From Eubacteriales bacterium (GTDB lineage: Bacteria; Bacillota; Clostridia; Lachnospirales; Lachnospiraceae), in the NCBI GenBank assembly GCA_030536575.1, contig JAUNPS010000003.1, forward strand, positions 1 to 64,000: DNA of 64,000 nucleotides. The letters run 5' to 3'. The notes beneath the pieces are model-generated. The model saw nothing but the letters and a program-made list of their open reading frames with translations. It made no database searches and was not told the origin of the DNA. This document shows positions 53,970-61,048 of the stretch, one piece after another. Within the stretch, counting starts at the first letter, position 1. The number at the start of each line of letters is the position of its first letter. Made by a program: the position numbers and the translations under genes.

Positions 53970-54055
53970 GCCCTGCCCTGCCTGGTGCTCCGGGGGCTGC
54001 CGTAGGGGAACATGCAACCATCTTGGGGGCGGGTTTTTGATGCGCGGCAGAGGGC
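53970..54055 (+). ncRNA. Candidate structured RNA or leader upstream of the LCP gene
   Basis: This GC-rich stretch between two genes folds on inspection into an 11-bp closing helix with an insertion: GCCCT (53970) pairs with AGGGC (54051) and CTGCCG (53997) with CGGCAG (54045), around a loop containing GGGGAACATGCAACCATC and GGGGGCGGGTTTTTGATGCG. The reading frame of the next gene is open through it, but the better start is at 54102. I do not recognise the class with certainty; a 6S-type RNA or a leader element are possibilities. Confidence 0.35.
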
Positions 54056-54101
54056 GCTTTCAGAAGTAATGGGAAAATTTTTGCAGAAGGAACGAGAACA
54101 C

Positions 54102-55211
54102 ATGAAGAAACCAAGTGATAAAAACAGTAAGGCCTATAAGAAATATAAAAGGAGAAGACGGATTTTCGCGCTGGAAATTGTGGTGCTTCTCTGTGTGATG
54201 GTGTATGCGGCTTATTATGTCGTGATTCAGAAGAAGCTGAATTCCATCCAGATCCAGGAAATTGCGCTGGAAGAGGTCGTGATTAACGAGGAGGTTCAGA
54301 CGGACCCGGTGCTGCAGGGGGAGACGTATACGAATATTGCGCTCTTCGGACTGGATTCCCGTACCGGGAATCTGGCTCAGGCGAACAGCGATACCATCAT
54401 CATTGCCAGCATTAATCACGATACGAAGGAGATCAAGATGGTGTCCGTTTACCGTGACAGTTACCTGGATATCGGGAGCGGGACGTATACGAAGGCGAAT
54501 GCGGCCTATGCTTACGGCGGGCCGACGCAGGCGGTGGCGATGCTGAATTCGAACCTGGATCTGAATATTACGGATTATATTTCCGTGGATATGAAGGCGA
54601 TGGTGACGATTGTGGACGCCCTGGGCGGGATTGAGATTACGGTGACGGATGAGGAGGCCGGGTATCTGAACGATTACTGCGTGGAGACTACGGAGATTTA
54701 CAGCGGGGAGACTTACGACCGGAGCAATGACCTGCCGGGCGGAGGGACTTACCTGATGAACGGGATTCAGGCGGTGGCCTATACCCGAATCCGGTATACG
54801 GCCGGGAATGATTTTAAGCGTACTGGGCGGCAGCGGGAAGTGATCGAGCTGATTGTGCTGAAAGCGAAGTCGGCGGGGCTGGGGACGCTGAATACGATTG
54901 CCAATGAGGTGTTCCCGATGATTCTGACCAGTTATACGCCGTCAAGGCTGATTTCTCTGGGACTGAGTCTGTTGAGTTATGATTTTGGGGAGTCGACGGG
55001 ATTTCCGTTTGCGCATAAGACGAGTTCGGATGGGTTGTATAATGAGGTGCCGGTGACGTTGGAGACGAATGTGGTGCAGCTGCATGAGTTCCTGTTTGGG
55101 AAGACGGATTATGCGGTTTCGGCGACGGTGCAGGATAAGAGTTATACGATTATGATGAATACGGGGTATACGGACCCGTCGACGGCGAGTACGGAGAATT
55201 ATGGGACGTGA
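54102..55211 (+). CDS. LytR-CpsA-Psr (LCP) family cell-wall ligase
   Basis: A 369-residue protein with a basic cytoplasmic start (KKYKRRRR), one transmembrane helix (IFALEIVVLLCVMVYAAYYVV) and an outside LCP domain: ALFGLDSRTGN, SDTIIIASINHDTKEIKMVSVYRDSYLDI, and YTRIRYTAGNDFKRTGRQREV with the conserved Arg residues. LCP enzymes attach teichoic acids or capsule to peptidoglycan. AGAAGGAACG lies 9 bases before the ATG at 54102, which gives the normal topology; the open frame begins 90 bases earlier. The 3' third is strongly biased to G-ending codons. Confidence 0.9.
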   Translation: MKKPSDKNSKAYKKYKRRRRIFALEIVVLLCVMVYAAYYVVIQKKLNSIQIQEIALEEVVINEEVQTDPVLQGETYTNIALFGLDSRTGNLAQANSDTIIIASINHDTKEIKMVSVYRDSYLDIGSGTYTKANAAYAYGGPTQAVAMLNSNLDLNITDYISVDMKAMVTIVDALGGIEITVTDEEAGYLNDYCVETTEIYSGETYDRSNDLPGGGTYLMNGIQAVAYTRIRYTAGNDFKRTGRQREVIELIVLKAKSAGLGTLNTIANEVFPMILTSYTPSRLISLGLSLLSYDFGESTGFPFAHKTSSDGLYNEVPVTLETNVVQLHEFLFGKTDYAVSATVQDKSYTIMMNTGYTDPSTASTENYGT

Positions 55212-55259
55212 TGGGAGATGAGTGAGCGGTAGGGAGAAGATGCAGCGGGAGGTGATATT

Positions 55260-56108
55260 TTGGAGGAAGAAAAGAGTATTTCCGTTATTCGGAAAAAGGA
55301 GCACCTTGTGGAAGAGGCGAGAAAGTTTAATCTTTTGAGCAATGTTTTTATGTCCGTTGCGCTGGATGATAAGGCGGCCTGTCAGCATGTGATCCGGATT
55401 CTTACGGGAATTCCGGATCTGGTGGTGAAGGAGGTGCGTTCGCAGTATCGGATTTCCAAGGTTACTTCTCATGATGCGGTCTTGGATATTCTGGCGGAAG
55501 ATGGAAAAGGACGTCTTCATAATCTGGAAATTCAGAGGAAGGATACAGTGGATCACGCCAGGCGAAGCAGGTTTTACGCGGCGATGATTGACAGCGAGTA
55601 TCTGATGAAGGGTCAGGAGTACAGTGACTTGCCGGAAGTCTATATGATTTATATCAGTGAGACGGATTTGTGGAAGGCCGGAAGGACGGTGTATGAGGCG
55701 CAGAAGGCATTTAAAGATACGGATATCCTATATGAGGATGGTGTTCACATCATTTATGTCAATGCGGCTGTGGATGATGGGAGCGAGATTGCGAAGCTGA
55801 TGAACTATTTTAAGACGGCAGATCCGGCCGATCAGAGCCAGGGCGATTTATCGAAAAGGATTCACTTGATGAAGTGCGAGGAAGGAGGCTACGACCTTAT
55901 GTGTGAAGTATCGGAAAGAATTTATAATGAAGGGAAGATCGAAGGAAAGATCGAAGGCAAAAGGGAAGGAAAGCTTGAAGGCAAGCGCGAGACAGCCTTG
56001 AATCTCGCAGAGATGGGCATGCCGGTGGAAAGCATCGCGAAGGCGGTTAAAGAAGGCGTAGGCCTTGTGCAGCAGTGGATTTCCGGGGCGAATGCGGCAA
56101 GGCAGTAG
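55260..56108 (+). CDS. Rpn-family PD-(D/E)XK nuclease (transposase-like)
   Basis: A 282-residue protein of the Rpn/PDDEXK_2 group common in gut clostridia. NLLSNVFMSVALDDKAACQHVIRILTG is the family start, SHDAVLDILAEDGKGRLHNLEIQRKD holds the catalytic D-ExQ core, and YMIYISETD and HIIYVNAA are later strands. The end has four-residue repeats of the form EGKx (GKIEGKIEGKREGKLEGK). The start codon is TTG at 55260, supported by GGGAGGTGA just upstream. These nucleases promote RecA-independent recombination and vary in copy number; the gene sits beside tRNA-Thr and a MITE-like repeat. Confidence 0.85.
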   Translation: MEEEKSISVIRKKEHLVEEARKFNLLSNVFMSVALDDKAACQHVIRILTGIPDLVVKEVRSQYRISKVTSHDAVLDILAEDGKGRLHNLEIQRKDTVDHARRSRFYAAMIDSEYLMKGQEYSDLPEVYMIYISETDLWKAGRTVYEAQKAFKDTDILYEDGVHIIYVNAAVDDGSEIAKLMNYFKTADPADQSQGDLSKRIHLMKCEEGGYDLMCEVSERIYNEGKIEGKIEGKREGKLEGKRETALNLAEMGMPVESIAKAVKEGVGLVQQWISGANAARQ

Positions 56109-56168
56109 GGCCAAAGGGCGTATCGTGAAAAAATCGTGAAAAAAATTTAGAAAAATTAAAAAAAGGGC

Positions 56169-56197
56169 TTGCCAAAATGGCAAAAAGAAGCTATAAT
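56169..56197 (+). promoter_or_regulatory. Promoter of tRNA-Thr
   Basis: TTGCCA (56169-56174), 17-bp spacer, perfect TATAAT (56192-56197). A hairpin (GTCGGCAG with CTGCCGAC, about 56204-56224) lies in the leader before the tRNA. Confidence 0.88.
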
Positions 56198-56227
56198 AGC
56201 AAAGTCGGCAGTGATACTGCCGACCAG

Positions 56228-56300
<73 letters not shown>

Positions 56301-56309
56301 TCGAAGAAA

Positions 56310-56337
56310 AAGTCTCGCAGATGCGGGACTTTTTTTT
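56310..56337 (+). terminator. Terminator of tRNA-Thr
   Basis: AAGTCTCGC pairs with GCGGGACTT (one G-T pair) around AGAT, with a long T-run after it. Confidence 0.9.
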
Positions 56338-56427
56338 GCGGGAAATGTCCGGCGGCTGCTTCTGTCATCCGTCGGCTTTTTGATACCTGCCAAACGATAA
56401 ACATGCAGGCTCTGAAAGGCGGAGTCC

Positions 56428-56572
56428 CGTTACTATTCAGACAGTACCTGAGCACTTAGCTGCTCAGGTACGTAAGAATGTGATTCAGGTGTGAGCAGGC
56501 TCCTTTTGCGAAGCAAAACTTAAAATGAGCCTGCGAGTCGTTACTGGAACGAGGTACGAGTGGACAGTAACG
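56428..56572 (+). mobile_element. MITE-like element, third copy of the interspersed repeat, with target duplication
   Basis: A 145-bp non-coding element. It begins CGTTACT and ends AGTAACG, with an imperfect inverted match that extends to GTACCT on the left and AGGTAC on the right. The flanks are direct 6-bp repeats GAGTCC at 56422-56427 and 56573-56578. Inside are a perfect 10-bp stem (GTACCTGAGC with GCTCAGGTAC), and GCAGGCTC with GAGCCTGCG around TTTTGC-GAA-GCAAAA. The body is closely similar to the repeats at 40387 and 41311. No transposase is encoded, so it would be moved in trans. It lies between tRNA-Thr and the sugar kinase. Confidence 0.75.
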
Positions 56573-56603
56573 GAGTCCTTGCGGGATAAAATGAGATTGC
56601 CTA

Positions 56604-56632
56604 TTGGAAATCGAAACGGTTTGTGCTACACT
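56604..56632 (+). promoter_or_regulatory. Promoter of the PfkB-family kinase
   Basis: TTGGAA (56604-56609), 17-bp spacer, TACACT (56627-56632), 35 bases before the ATG. Confidence 0.65.
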
Positions 56633-56666
56633 GTTCCCAGAACATCTGGAAAACGGGAGGAAAGAA

Positions 56667-57596
56667 ATGATCACGACAATTACCCTGAATGTAGCCATCG
56701 ACAAAGCCTACGTCGTAGACACCCTGACCAAAGGCGAAGTCATGCGCGTAAAAACCTGCTCAAACACCGCGGGCGGCAAAGGCCTAAACGTCGCTAAAGT
56801 CGTAAAACTCTGTAAAGAAGAAGTCACCGCCGCCGGCTTTGTAGGCGGCCACGCCGGTGCGTATGTCTGCGACATGCTGGACAAAGCCCACGTGCCGAAC
56901 CGGTTCGTTCATACCGCCGGGGAGACCCGCTCCTGTATCAATATCCTGGCAGCGGACGGAAGCTCCACGGAATTCCTGGAACCCGGCGAGCCAGTGACGG
57001 AAGCGGACGTGGCGGCTTTCCTGAAGGAATTCGATGGGATTGTGGAAGAAAGTGACGTGGTGACGATTTCAGGAAGCATGCAGAAAGGTATCCCGGCGGA
57101 CATGTACGCGACTCTGATCCGAAAGGTAAAGGCAGCCGGGAAAAAGGTCATCCTGGATACCAGCGGAAAGCTGCTGGAGGACGGCATCCGGGCGCTTCCG
57201 ACAATGATTAAGCCAAATGACGATGAAATTGAAATGCTGCTGGGGGTTCCGGTGACGAATCGGGAAGAAATCCTGGCGGGAGCGAAAAAGCTCCACGCGA
57301 TGGGGATCGAGATCGTGGTGGTGTCCCTTGGAAGCGACGGGGCGCTGATGGTGACGGATAAGGGCGTTTATCATGGGAGGCCGCCGAAGATTTCCGTTGT
57401 CAATACGGTGGGATGCGGGGATTCCATGACGGCGGCTTTCGCGGTGGGACTGGCGAGAAGGTATGAGGCGGAGGAGATGCTGCGGTATGCGGTTGCGGTC
57501 TCGGCGGCGAATGCGATGACGATGCAGACGGGAAGTTTCCGGGAGGAGGATATGGAGAAGATTCTGCCGGAAGTGACGGTCGAGAAAGTGGAGTAA
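56667..57596 (+). CDS. PfkB-family hexose-phosphate kinase (1-phosphofructokinase type)
   Basis: A 309-residue ribokinase-fold kinase. TLNVAIDKAYVV and NTAGGKGLNVAKVVK form the substrate side, LDTSGKLLEDGI and IKPNDDEIEMLLG are typical of 1-phosphofructokinase/tagatose-6-phosphate kinase, and NTVGCGDSMTAAF carries the catalytic Asp. The ATG at 56667 follows GGGAGGAAAG; the open frame starts 63 bases earlier. No PTS or aldolase gene is adjacent, so FruK and LacC cannot be separated. The last codons are part of a 68-bp tandem repeat. Confidence 0.88.
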   Translation: MITTITLNVAIDKAYVVDTLTKGEVMRVKTCSNTAGGKGLNVAKVVKLCKEEVTAAGFVGGHAGAYVCDMLDKAHVPNRFVHTAGETRSCINILAADGSSTEFLEPGEPVTEADVAAFLKEFDGIVEESDVVTISGSMQKGIPADMYATLIRKVKAAGKKVILDTSGKLLEDGIRALPTMIKPNDDEIEMLLGVPVTNREEILAGAKKLHAMGIEIVVVSLGSDGALMVTDKGVYHGRPPKISVVNTVGCGDSMTAAFAVGLARRYEAEEMLRYAVAVSAANAMTMQTGSFREEDMEKILPEVTVEKVE

Positions 57597-57757
57597 GAGC
57601 GGCGGAAAGCTGCGGTCGGATGCGGGCTGCCAGTTCCGACTGGTCAGCCGAGAAGGTGAAGTAAGAGCGGAGAAGGGCCGCGGCCAGATGCGGGCCGGCA
57701 GTTCCGAATGATCAGCCGAGAAAGTGGAATAGGAGCGGCGGAAAGCTCTGGCTGGTT
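57581..57757 (+). repeat. 68-bp tandem repeat that includes the kinase stop codon
   Basis: Copies begin with CGAGAA at 57581, 57649 and 57717 (period 68; the third is partial). The unit holds GAGAAAGTGGAGTAAGAGCG, a GATGCGGGC segment and CAGTTCCGA. The first copy contains the final codons and stop of the kinase, so the array arose by duplication of the gene's 3' end. It occupies most of the 226-bp gap before the minus-strand amidohydrolase. Confidence 0.88.
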
Positions 57758-57822
57758 AACTGCGAAAGGCATTACCGTGCATGAAAATATCCGGGGCATG
57801 CCGCATCCTGGGTTTACCGGGC

Positions 57823-58977
57823 CTAAGCCCGGTAAACCTCGCATCCTTCAATATAAGAGGCCAGGCACCTTGAGGTGGAGAGAAGGGCGTGGCCGTCCCA
57901 GACGGCGAAATCCGCGTCCTTTCCAACTTCCAGGGTGCCGGTTTTTTTGTCCAGCCCCAGGATGCGCGCCGGCGTCTCGGTGACGGCACGCAGGGCGGTG
58001 TCCATGGAAAGGCCGTGGGCGGTCAGAAATCCGGCCATGAAGGGAAGCCTTGCGGTGTTGGTCACATCGTCCGCGGTCAGGGCAAGGAGACAGCCGGACT
58101 GCGCTAAGATAGCGGCATTGTCCAGAGAAAAATCATACCAGCTTTTGATGGTGGTCTGCATCGGCCCAAAGGGGAGGGCGTTCAGAACAAAGGAAACCGG
58201 ATGCGCCTTCCAGAAGTCCGGCATTTTCCAGGCCTCATATCCGCCGTCAATGGTGAAATCCAGGCCGAATTCTTCGCCGAAACGCACCGCCATGGCAAGA
58301 TCCTGGGCTGCATGGCAGAAAAAGCGGGCCTTCTGTTCCCGTTTCAGGACGGGGAGGAGGGCTTTCAGCGTGGGATCGGCAGTTTCTTCCTTTTGTTCAT
58401 CAAGAAGCTGCCGGGCTTTAGAGAGCTTTTCACGGAGCATGGCGTTAGCGCTCATGCGGGTCATAGGAGAACGTTTCATCGGCGCGTAGGAGCGGACGGG
58501 AAATTCGCCCACGGAAAAATTCATCTGCCGGGAGCCGGGGATCAGCATTTGATCAGAGGTTTCGGCTTTTTTTAGTTTAAAGGAAGCGCCCTGGCCGTCG
58601 ATGAGATTGCTGTGGCCGCAGGCGGCAAAACAGGTCGTGATACCAAAGGCGCGGGCAGCGTCCAGAGCCGGGGAAAATGGATCGAAGGCATCCTCAGCCA
58701 ACAGGGCAGGCGTGAAAGGGTCGGAAGCGTCCGCACCGTCGCGGGTATCGGTCAGGTAGTTAAAAGGCTCTTTATTAATGCCAAGATGGGAACTGGCATC
58801 GATCAGGCCGGGGAAAATGGAAAAGCCGGAGTAATCCAGCAGAATGGCATCTTCCGGGACGGGAAGGTTTTGGCCGACGGCGGTAAGGATTCCATCTTTG
58901 ATTTCCAGCATTCCTTCCGGAATCTGTCTGCCGTTTCCGGTATATAAGATTTTGGATTTCACGTAAGTAACAGGCAT
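57823..58977 (-). CDS. Amidohydrolase-family protein with degenerate metal site
   Basis: A 384-residue protein with the overall plan of COG1228 amidohydrolases: a short N-terminal beta domain, FPGLIDASSHLG where the metal-binding HxH should be, ARFFCHAAQDLAMA, and a C-terminal GTLEVGKDADFAVWDGHAL. The HxH pair is Ser62-Ser63-His64, and the strand that reads TLEHVT in its neighbour reads TIDGGYE here. Both losses remove metal ligands. It lies 2 bases downstream of the neighbour's stop and is similar in length, so it is a diverged duplicate. It may be inactive on its own and serve as a partner subunit. Confidence 0.75.
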   Translation of the reverse strand: MPVTYVKSKILYTGNGRQIPEGMLEIKDGILTAVGQNLPVPEDAILLDYSGFSIFPGLIDASSHLGINKEPFNYLTDTRDGADASDPFTPALLAEDAFDPFSPALDAARAFGITTCFAACGHSNLIDGQGASFKLKKAETSDQMLIPGSRQMNFSVGEFPVRSYAPMKRSPMTRMSANAMLREKLSKARQLLDEQKEETADPTLKALLPVLKREQKARFFCHAAQDLAMAVRFGEEFGLDFTIDGGYEAWKMPDFWKAHPVSFVLNALPFGPMQTTIKSWYDFSLDNAAILAQSGCLLALTADDVTNTARLPFMAGFLTAHGLSMDTALRAVTETPARILGLDKKTGTLEVGKDADFAVWDGHALLSTSRCLASYIEGCEVYRA

Positions 58978-58979
58978 GG

Positions 58980-60107
58980 TCAGCGGCCCTCCTTTGTGTG
59001 ATGGTAGATGACGCCGTCGATGATGGTGGCAATGCAGCGGGTCGTATTGCGCAGGGGATCGCCGTCGAAAATAGCAAGATCGGCGTCCTTTCCGGCTTCA
59101 ATGGAGCCGATACGGTGATCCAGGTCCAGGTTTTTCGCCGCTTGGATGGTGAGGCCGCGCATGGCGGCGGCAGCGCTTAAACCGTGAGCGGTGCAGATCC
59201 CGGCGAGGGAGGGCAGGTAAATGGTGTCCCACCCGGAGTCCTGAATCAGGGAAAAGGCGACGCCGGCCTGTTCGAGAGCGGCGGGATTTAAGGGGCTGAT
59301 CTCTTTGATTTCCATTTTTAAAGGCTGGATCAGTAAGGGACCAACGCAGCAGGAAACCTGGTTTTCCGCAAGGTAGTCAGCCAGGAAACGCCCGGCTGTG
59401 ACATGTTCCAGGGTGTAATGCAGATGAAATTCTTTTCCAATGCGCACGGCGGCCGCAATGTCCTGAGCGGTGTGGCAATGGATTTTTACAAGGCGTTTTC
59501 CAGTGAGGGCGGAAGCGAGGATTTCCTGGAGGTGATCTTCGGCGTCCAGCGCGCCTTTTTCTTTCCTTTCCAGATAGGCCGCGGCATCCCGGAAGGCTTT
59601 GCGCAGGAGGGCACTGTTTCCCATCCGGGAACCGGGGGCAATGCCTTTCTGGCCGTACATGGTTTTGGGATTTTCCCCCAGGGCCAGCTTGAGGGGCTCA
59701 CATCCGGAAACCGCCATTTCTTCCGGGAAAACGGCGTCTTTTAATTTGACGGCAGTTCCGGTGCCGCCGATCAGATTTGCGGAGCCGGGCAGGGTGCAGA
59801 AGGTGGTAAATCCGGCGGCGCGGATCTGGGAAATTTCCGGGGCGAAGGGATCGACGGCGTCCAGGGCGGACATGTCGGGGGTGAGGGGGCCGGTCATTTC
59901 GTTGTCGTCGGACATGGAGAGATGGCCGTGGGACTCGATGAGGCCAGGGGTGACATAACAGCCGCTGGCATCCAGGATTTCGCAGCCGTCCGGGATCGGA
60001 ACGCCGGGGCCGGCAGCCAGGATTTTTCCTTCTTTCAGGAGGATGACGCTGGCGGGGGCATAGGTGCCGTCCGGGAGGAGCATGTTTTTACAGGTGATTG
60101 CAAGCAT
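58980..60107 (-). CDS. Amidohydrolase-family protein, metal ligands present
   Basis: A 375-residue COG1228-type amidohydrolase. The HxH pair is His60-Gly-His62 (TPGLIESHGHLS), with later His in KIHCHTAQDIAAAV and TLEHVTAGRF, and the closing GSIEAGKDADLAIFDGDPL. Relatives include imidazolonepropionase and proline dipeptidases; the substrate is not readable. It is the first gene of a minus-strand pair. AAAGGAG precedes the ATG, and its promoter is divergent from the regulator gene at 60271. Confidence 0.8.
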   Translation of the reverse strand: MLAITCKNMLLPDGTYAPASVILLKEGKILAAGPGVPIPDGCEILDASGCYVTPGLIESHGHLSMSDDNEMTGPLTPDMSALDAVDPFAPEISQIRAAGFTTFCTLPGSANLIGGTGTAVKLKDAVFPEEMAVSGCEPLKLALGENPKTMYGQKGIAPGSRMGNSALLRKAFRDAAAYLERKEKGALDAEDHLQEILASALTGKRLVKIHCHTAQDIAAAVRIGKEFHLHYTLEHVTAGRFLADYLAENQVSCCVGPLLIQPLKMEIKEISPLNPAALEQAGVAFSLIQDSGWDTIYLPSLAGICTAHGLSAAAAMRGLTIQAAKNLDLDHRIGSIEAGKDADLAIFDGDPLRNTTRCIATIIDGVIYHHTKEGR

Positions 60108-60139
60108 GGAAGGACTCCTTTCCGTGTGTTCTTTTCTTC

Positions 60140-60168
60140 ACTTTAAGCGAAAGTTGATAAAAAGTCAA
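60140..60168 (-). promoter_or_regulatory. Promoter of the minus-strand amidohydrolase pair
   Basis: On the minus strand: TTGACT (60168-60163), 17-bp spacer, TAAAGT (60145-60140). The -35 is covered by the palindrome at 60164-60180. Confidence 0.7.
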
Positions 60169-60180
60169 TGTTGGATTGAC
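60164..60180. promoter_or_regulatory. Candidate operator GTCAA-N7-TTGAC, copy 1
   Basis: GTCAATGTTGGATTGAC, a 5-bp palindrome with a 7-bp centre, lies over the -35 of the amidohydrolase pair. The same arrangement occurs at 60929-60945. Confidence 0.55.
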
Positions 60181-60208
60181 GAAAATTAGCAAAAAAAGGC
60201 CGGGCGTA

Positions 60209-60237
60209 TTGACAAAATTTTCAGATTTTATTATGAT
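60209..60237 (+). promoter_or_regulatory. Promoter of the YheO/DauR-type regulator
   Basis: Perfect TTGACA (60209-60214), 17-bp spacer, TATGAT (60232-60237), 34 bases before the ATG. Confidence 0.85.
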
Positions 60238-60270
60238 GAAGGAAAAAGCAGGAATGAGAAGGTTTGGAAG

Positions 60271-60912
60271 ATGACGAGAGAAGAGGCATATCAGTTTTTG
60301 TATAAATTGGCGGAAGGGATTTCCCAGATGTTTGGGAAAAATTGTGAGACGGTGATCCATGAGCTGCGGGATGGGGAGGTGTGGTCCATTGCGATTTTCA
60401 ATGGGCATGTTTCCGGAAGGACGGCGAATACGACGATGGGGATTTTTGGGAAGCCGATCGGGATTGAGGTGTTCAGCCAGGAGCAGATCCAGAAGGATAA
60501 CTGTAATCAGCTGGTGATTCATCCGTCGGGGAAGATGATTAAGTCGTCCACGTTTTTTCTGCGGGGGGAGGATTACCAGTTTGCGCTGGGAATTAATTAT
60601 GATATTACGCTGATGGAGCAGATGAAGCGGATGCTGGGGGATTTTACGGCGAGCGAGGGGGATTTGTTTTCGAATATCAGCGAGGAGAAGGGCGGGGAGA
60701 TTCATTTGGAGAATATTTTTGAGACGTGCCTGGAGGCGATGCATAAGCCGATTCCGGAGATGAAGAAGGAGGAGCGGAAGGCGATGGTGAAGCTTTTAAG
60801 GGAGCGGAATTTTTTTAATCTGCAGAGGAGTGTGCCGTATGCGGCGGGGAAGTTGGGGGTGTCGAAGTATACGATTTATAAGTATTTGAATGAGATTGAG
60901 AGGGAGGGGTGA
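60271..60912 (+). CDS. YheO/DauR-type transcriptional regulator
   Basis: A 213-residue protein with an N-terminal YheO-like PAS domain (FGKNCETVIHELRDGEVWSIAIFNGHVSGR, then GININYDITLMEQM-like segment near residue 110) and a C-terminal helix-turn-helix (ERNFFNLQRSVPYAAGKLGVSKYTIYKYLNEIE). In DauR this family controls amino-acid catabolism. It is flanked by amidohydrolase genes on both sides, and both of those promoters carry the same GTCAA-N7-TTGAC palindrome, which makes it their likely regulator. The 3' half is rich in G-ending codons. Confidence 0.85.
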   Translation: MTREEAYQFLYKLAEGISQMFGKNCETVIHELRDGEVWSIAIFNGHVSGRTANTTMGIFGKPIGIEVFSQEQIQKDNCNQLVIHPSGKMIKSSTFFLRGEDYQFALGINYDITLMEQMKRMLGDFTASEGDLFSNISEEKGGEIHLENIFETCLEAMHKPIPEMKKEERKAMVKLLRERNFFNLQRSVPYAAGKLGVSKYTIYKYLNEIEREG

Positions 60913-60928
60913 AAACAGTTGATAAAGC

Positions 60929-60945
60929 GTCAAGATTATGTTGAC
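60929..60945. promoter_or_regulatory. Candidate operator GTCAA-N7-TTGAC, copy 2
   Basis: GTCAAGATTATGTTGAC has the same half-sites and spacing as 60164-60180. Its right half is the start of the -35 at 60941, so a bound repressor would block RNA polymerase. Confidence 0.55.
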
Positions 60946-60969
60946 AAAAAATGGCGAAAAAGTTATAAT
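60941..60969 (+). promoter_or_regulatory. Consensus promoter of the plus-strand amidohydrolase
   Basis: TTGACA (60941-60946), 17-bp spacer, TATAAT (60964-60969): a perfect sigma-A promoter. A promoter this strong would normally need a repressor to control it. Confidence 0.9.
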
Positions 60970-60978
60970 AATGACAAC

Positions 60979-61014
60979 AGCAGTGAGCCGATGATGGGGC
61001 TGACTGCTTTTTTT
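60979..61014 (+). terminator. Terminator-type hairpin in the leader of the plus-strand amidohydrolase
   Basis: AGCAGT-G-AGCC pairs with GGCT-G-ACTGCT (one internal G-G mismatch) around about 8 bases, followed by a T-run to 61014. It lies just after the expected transcription start of the promoter at 60941 and 35 bases before the ATG, so it either ends the regulator transcript or attenuates the downstream gene. Confidence 0.75.
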
Positions 61015-61048
61015 GTAAAAAAATGTCTGAGATGAAGGAGGAACGGCG

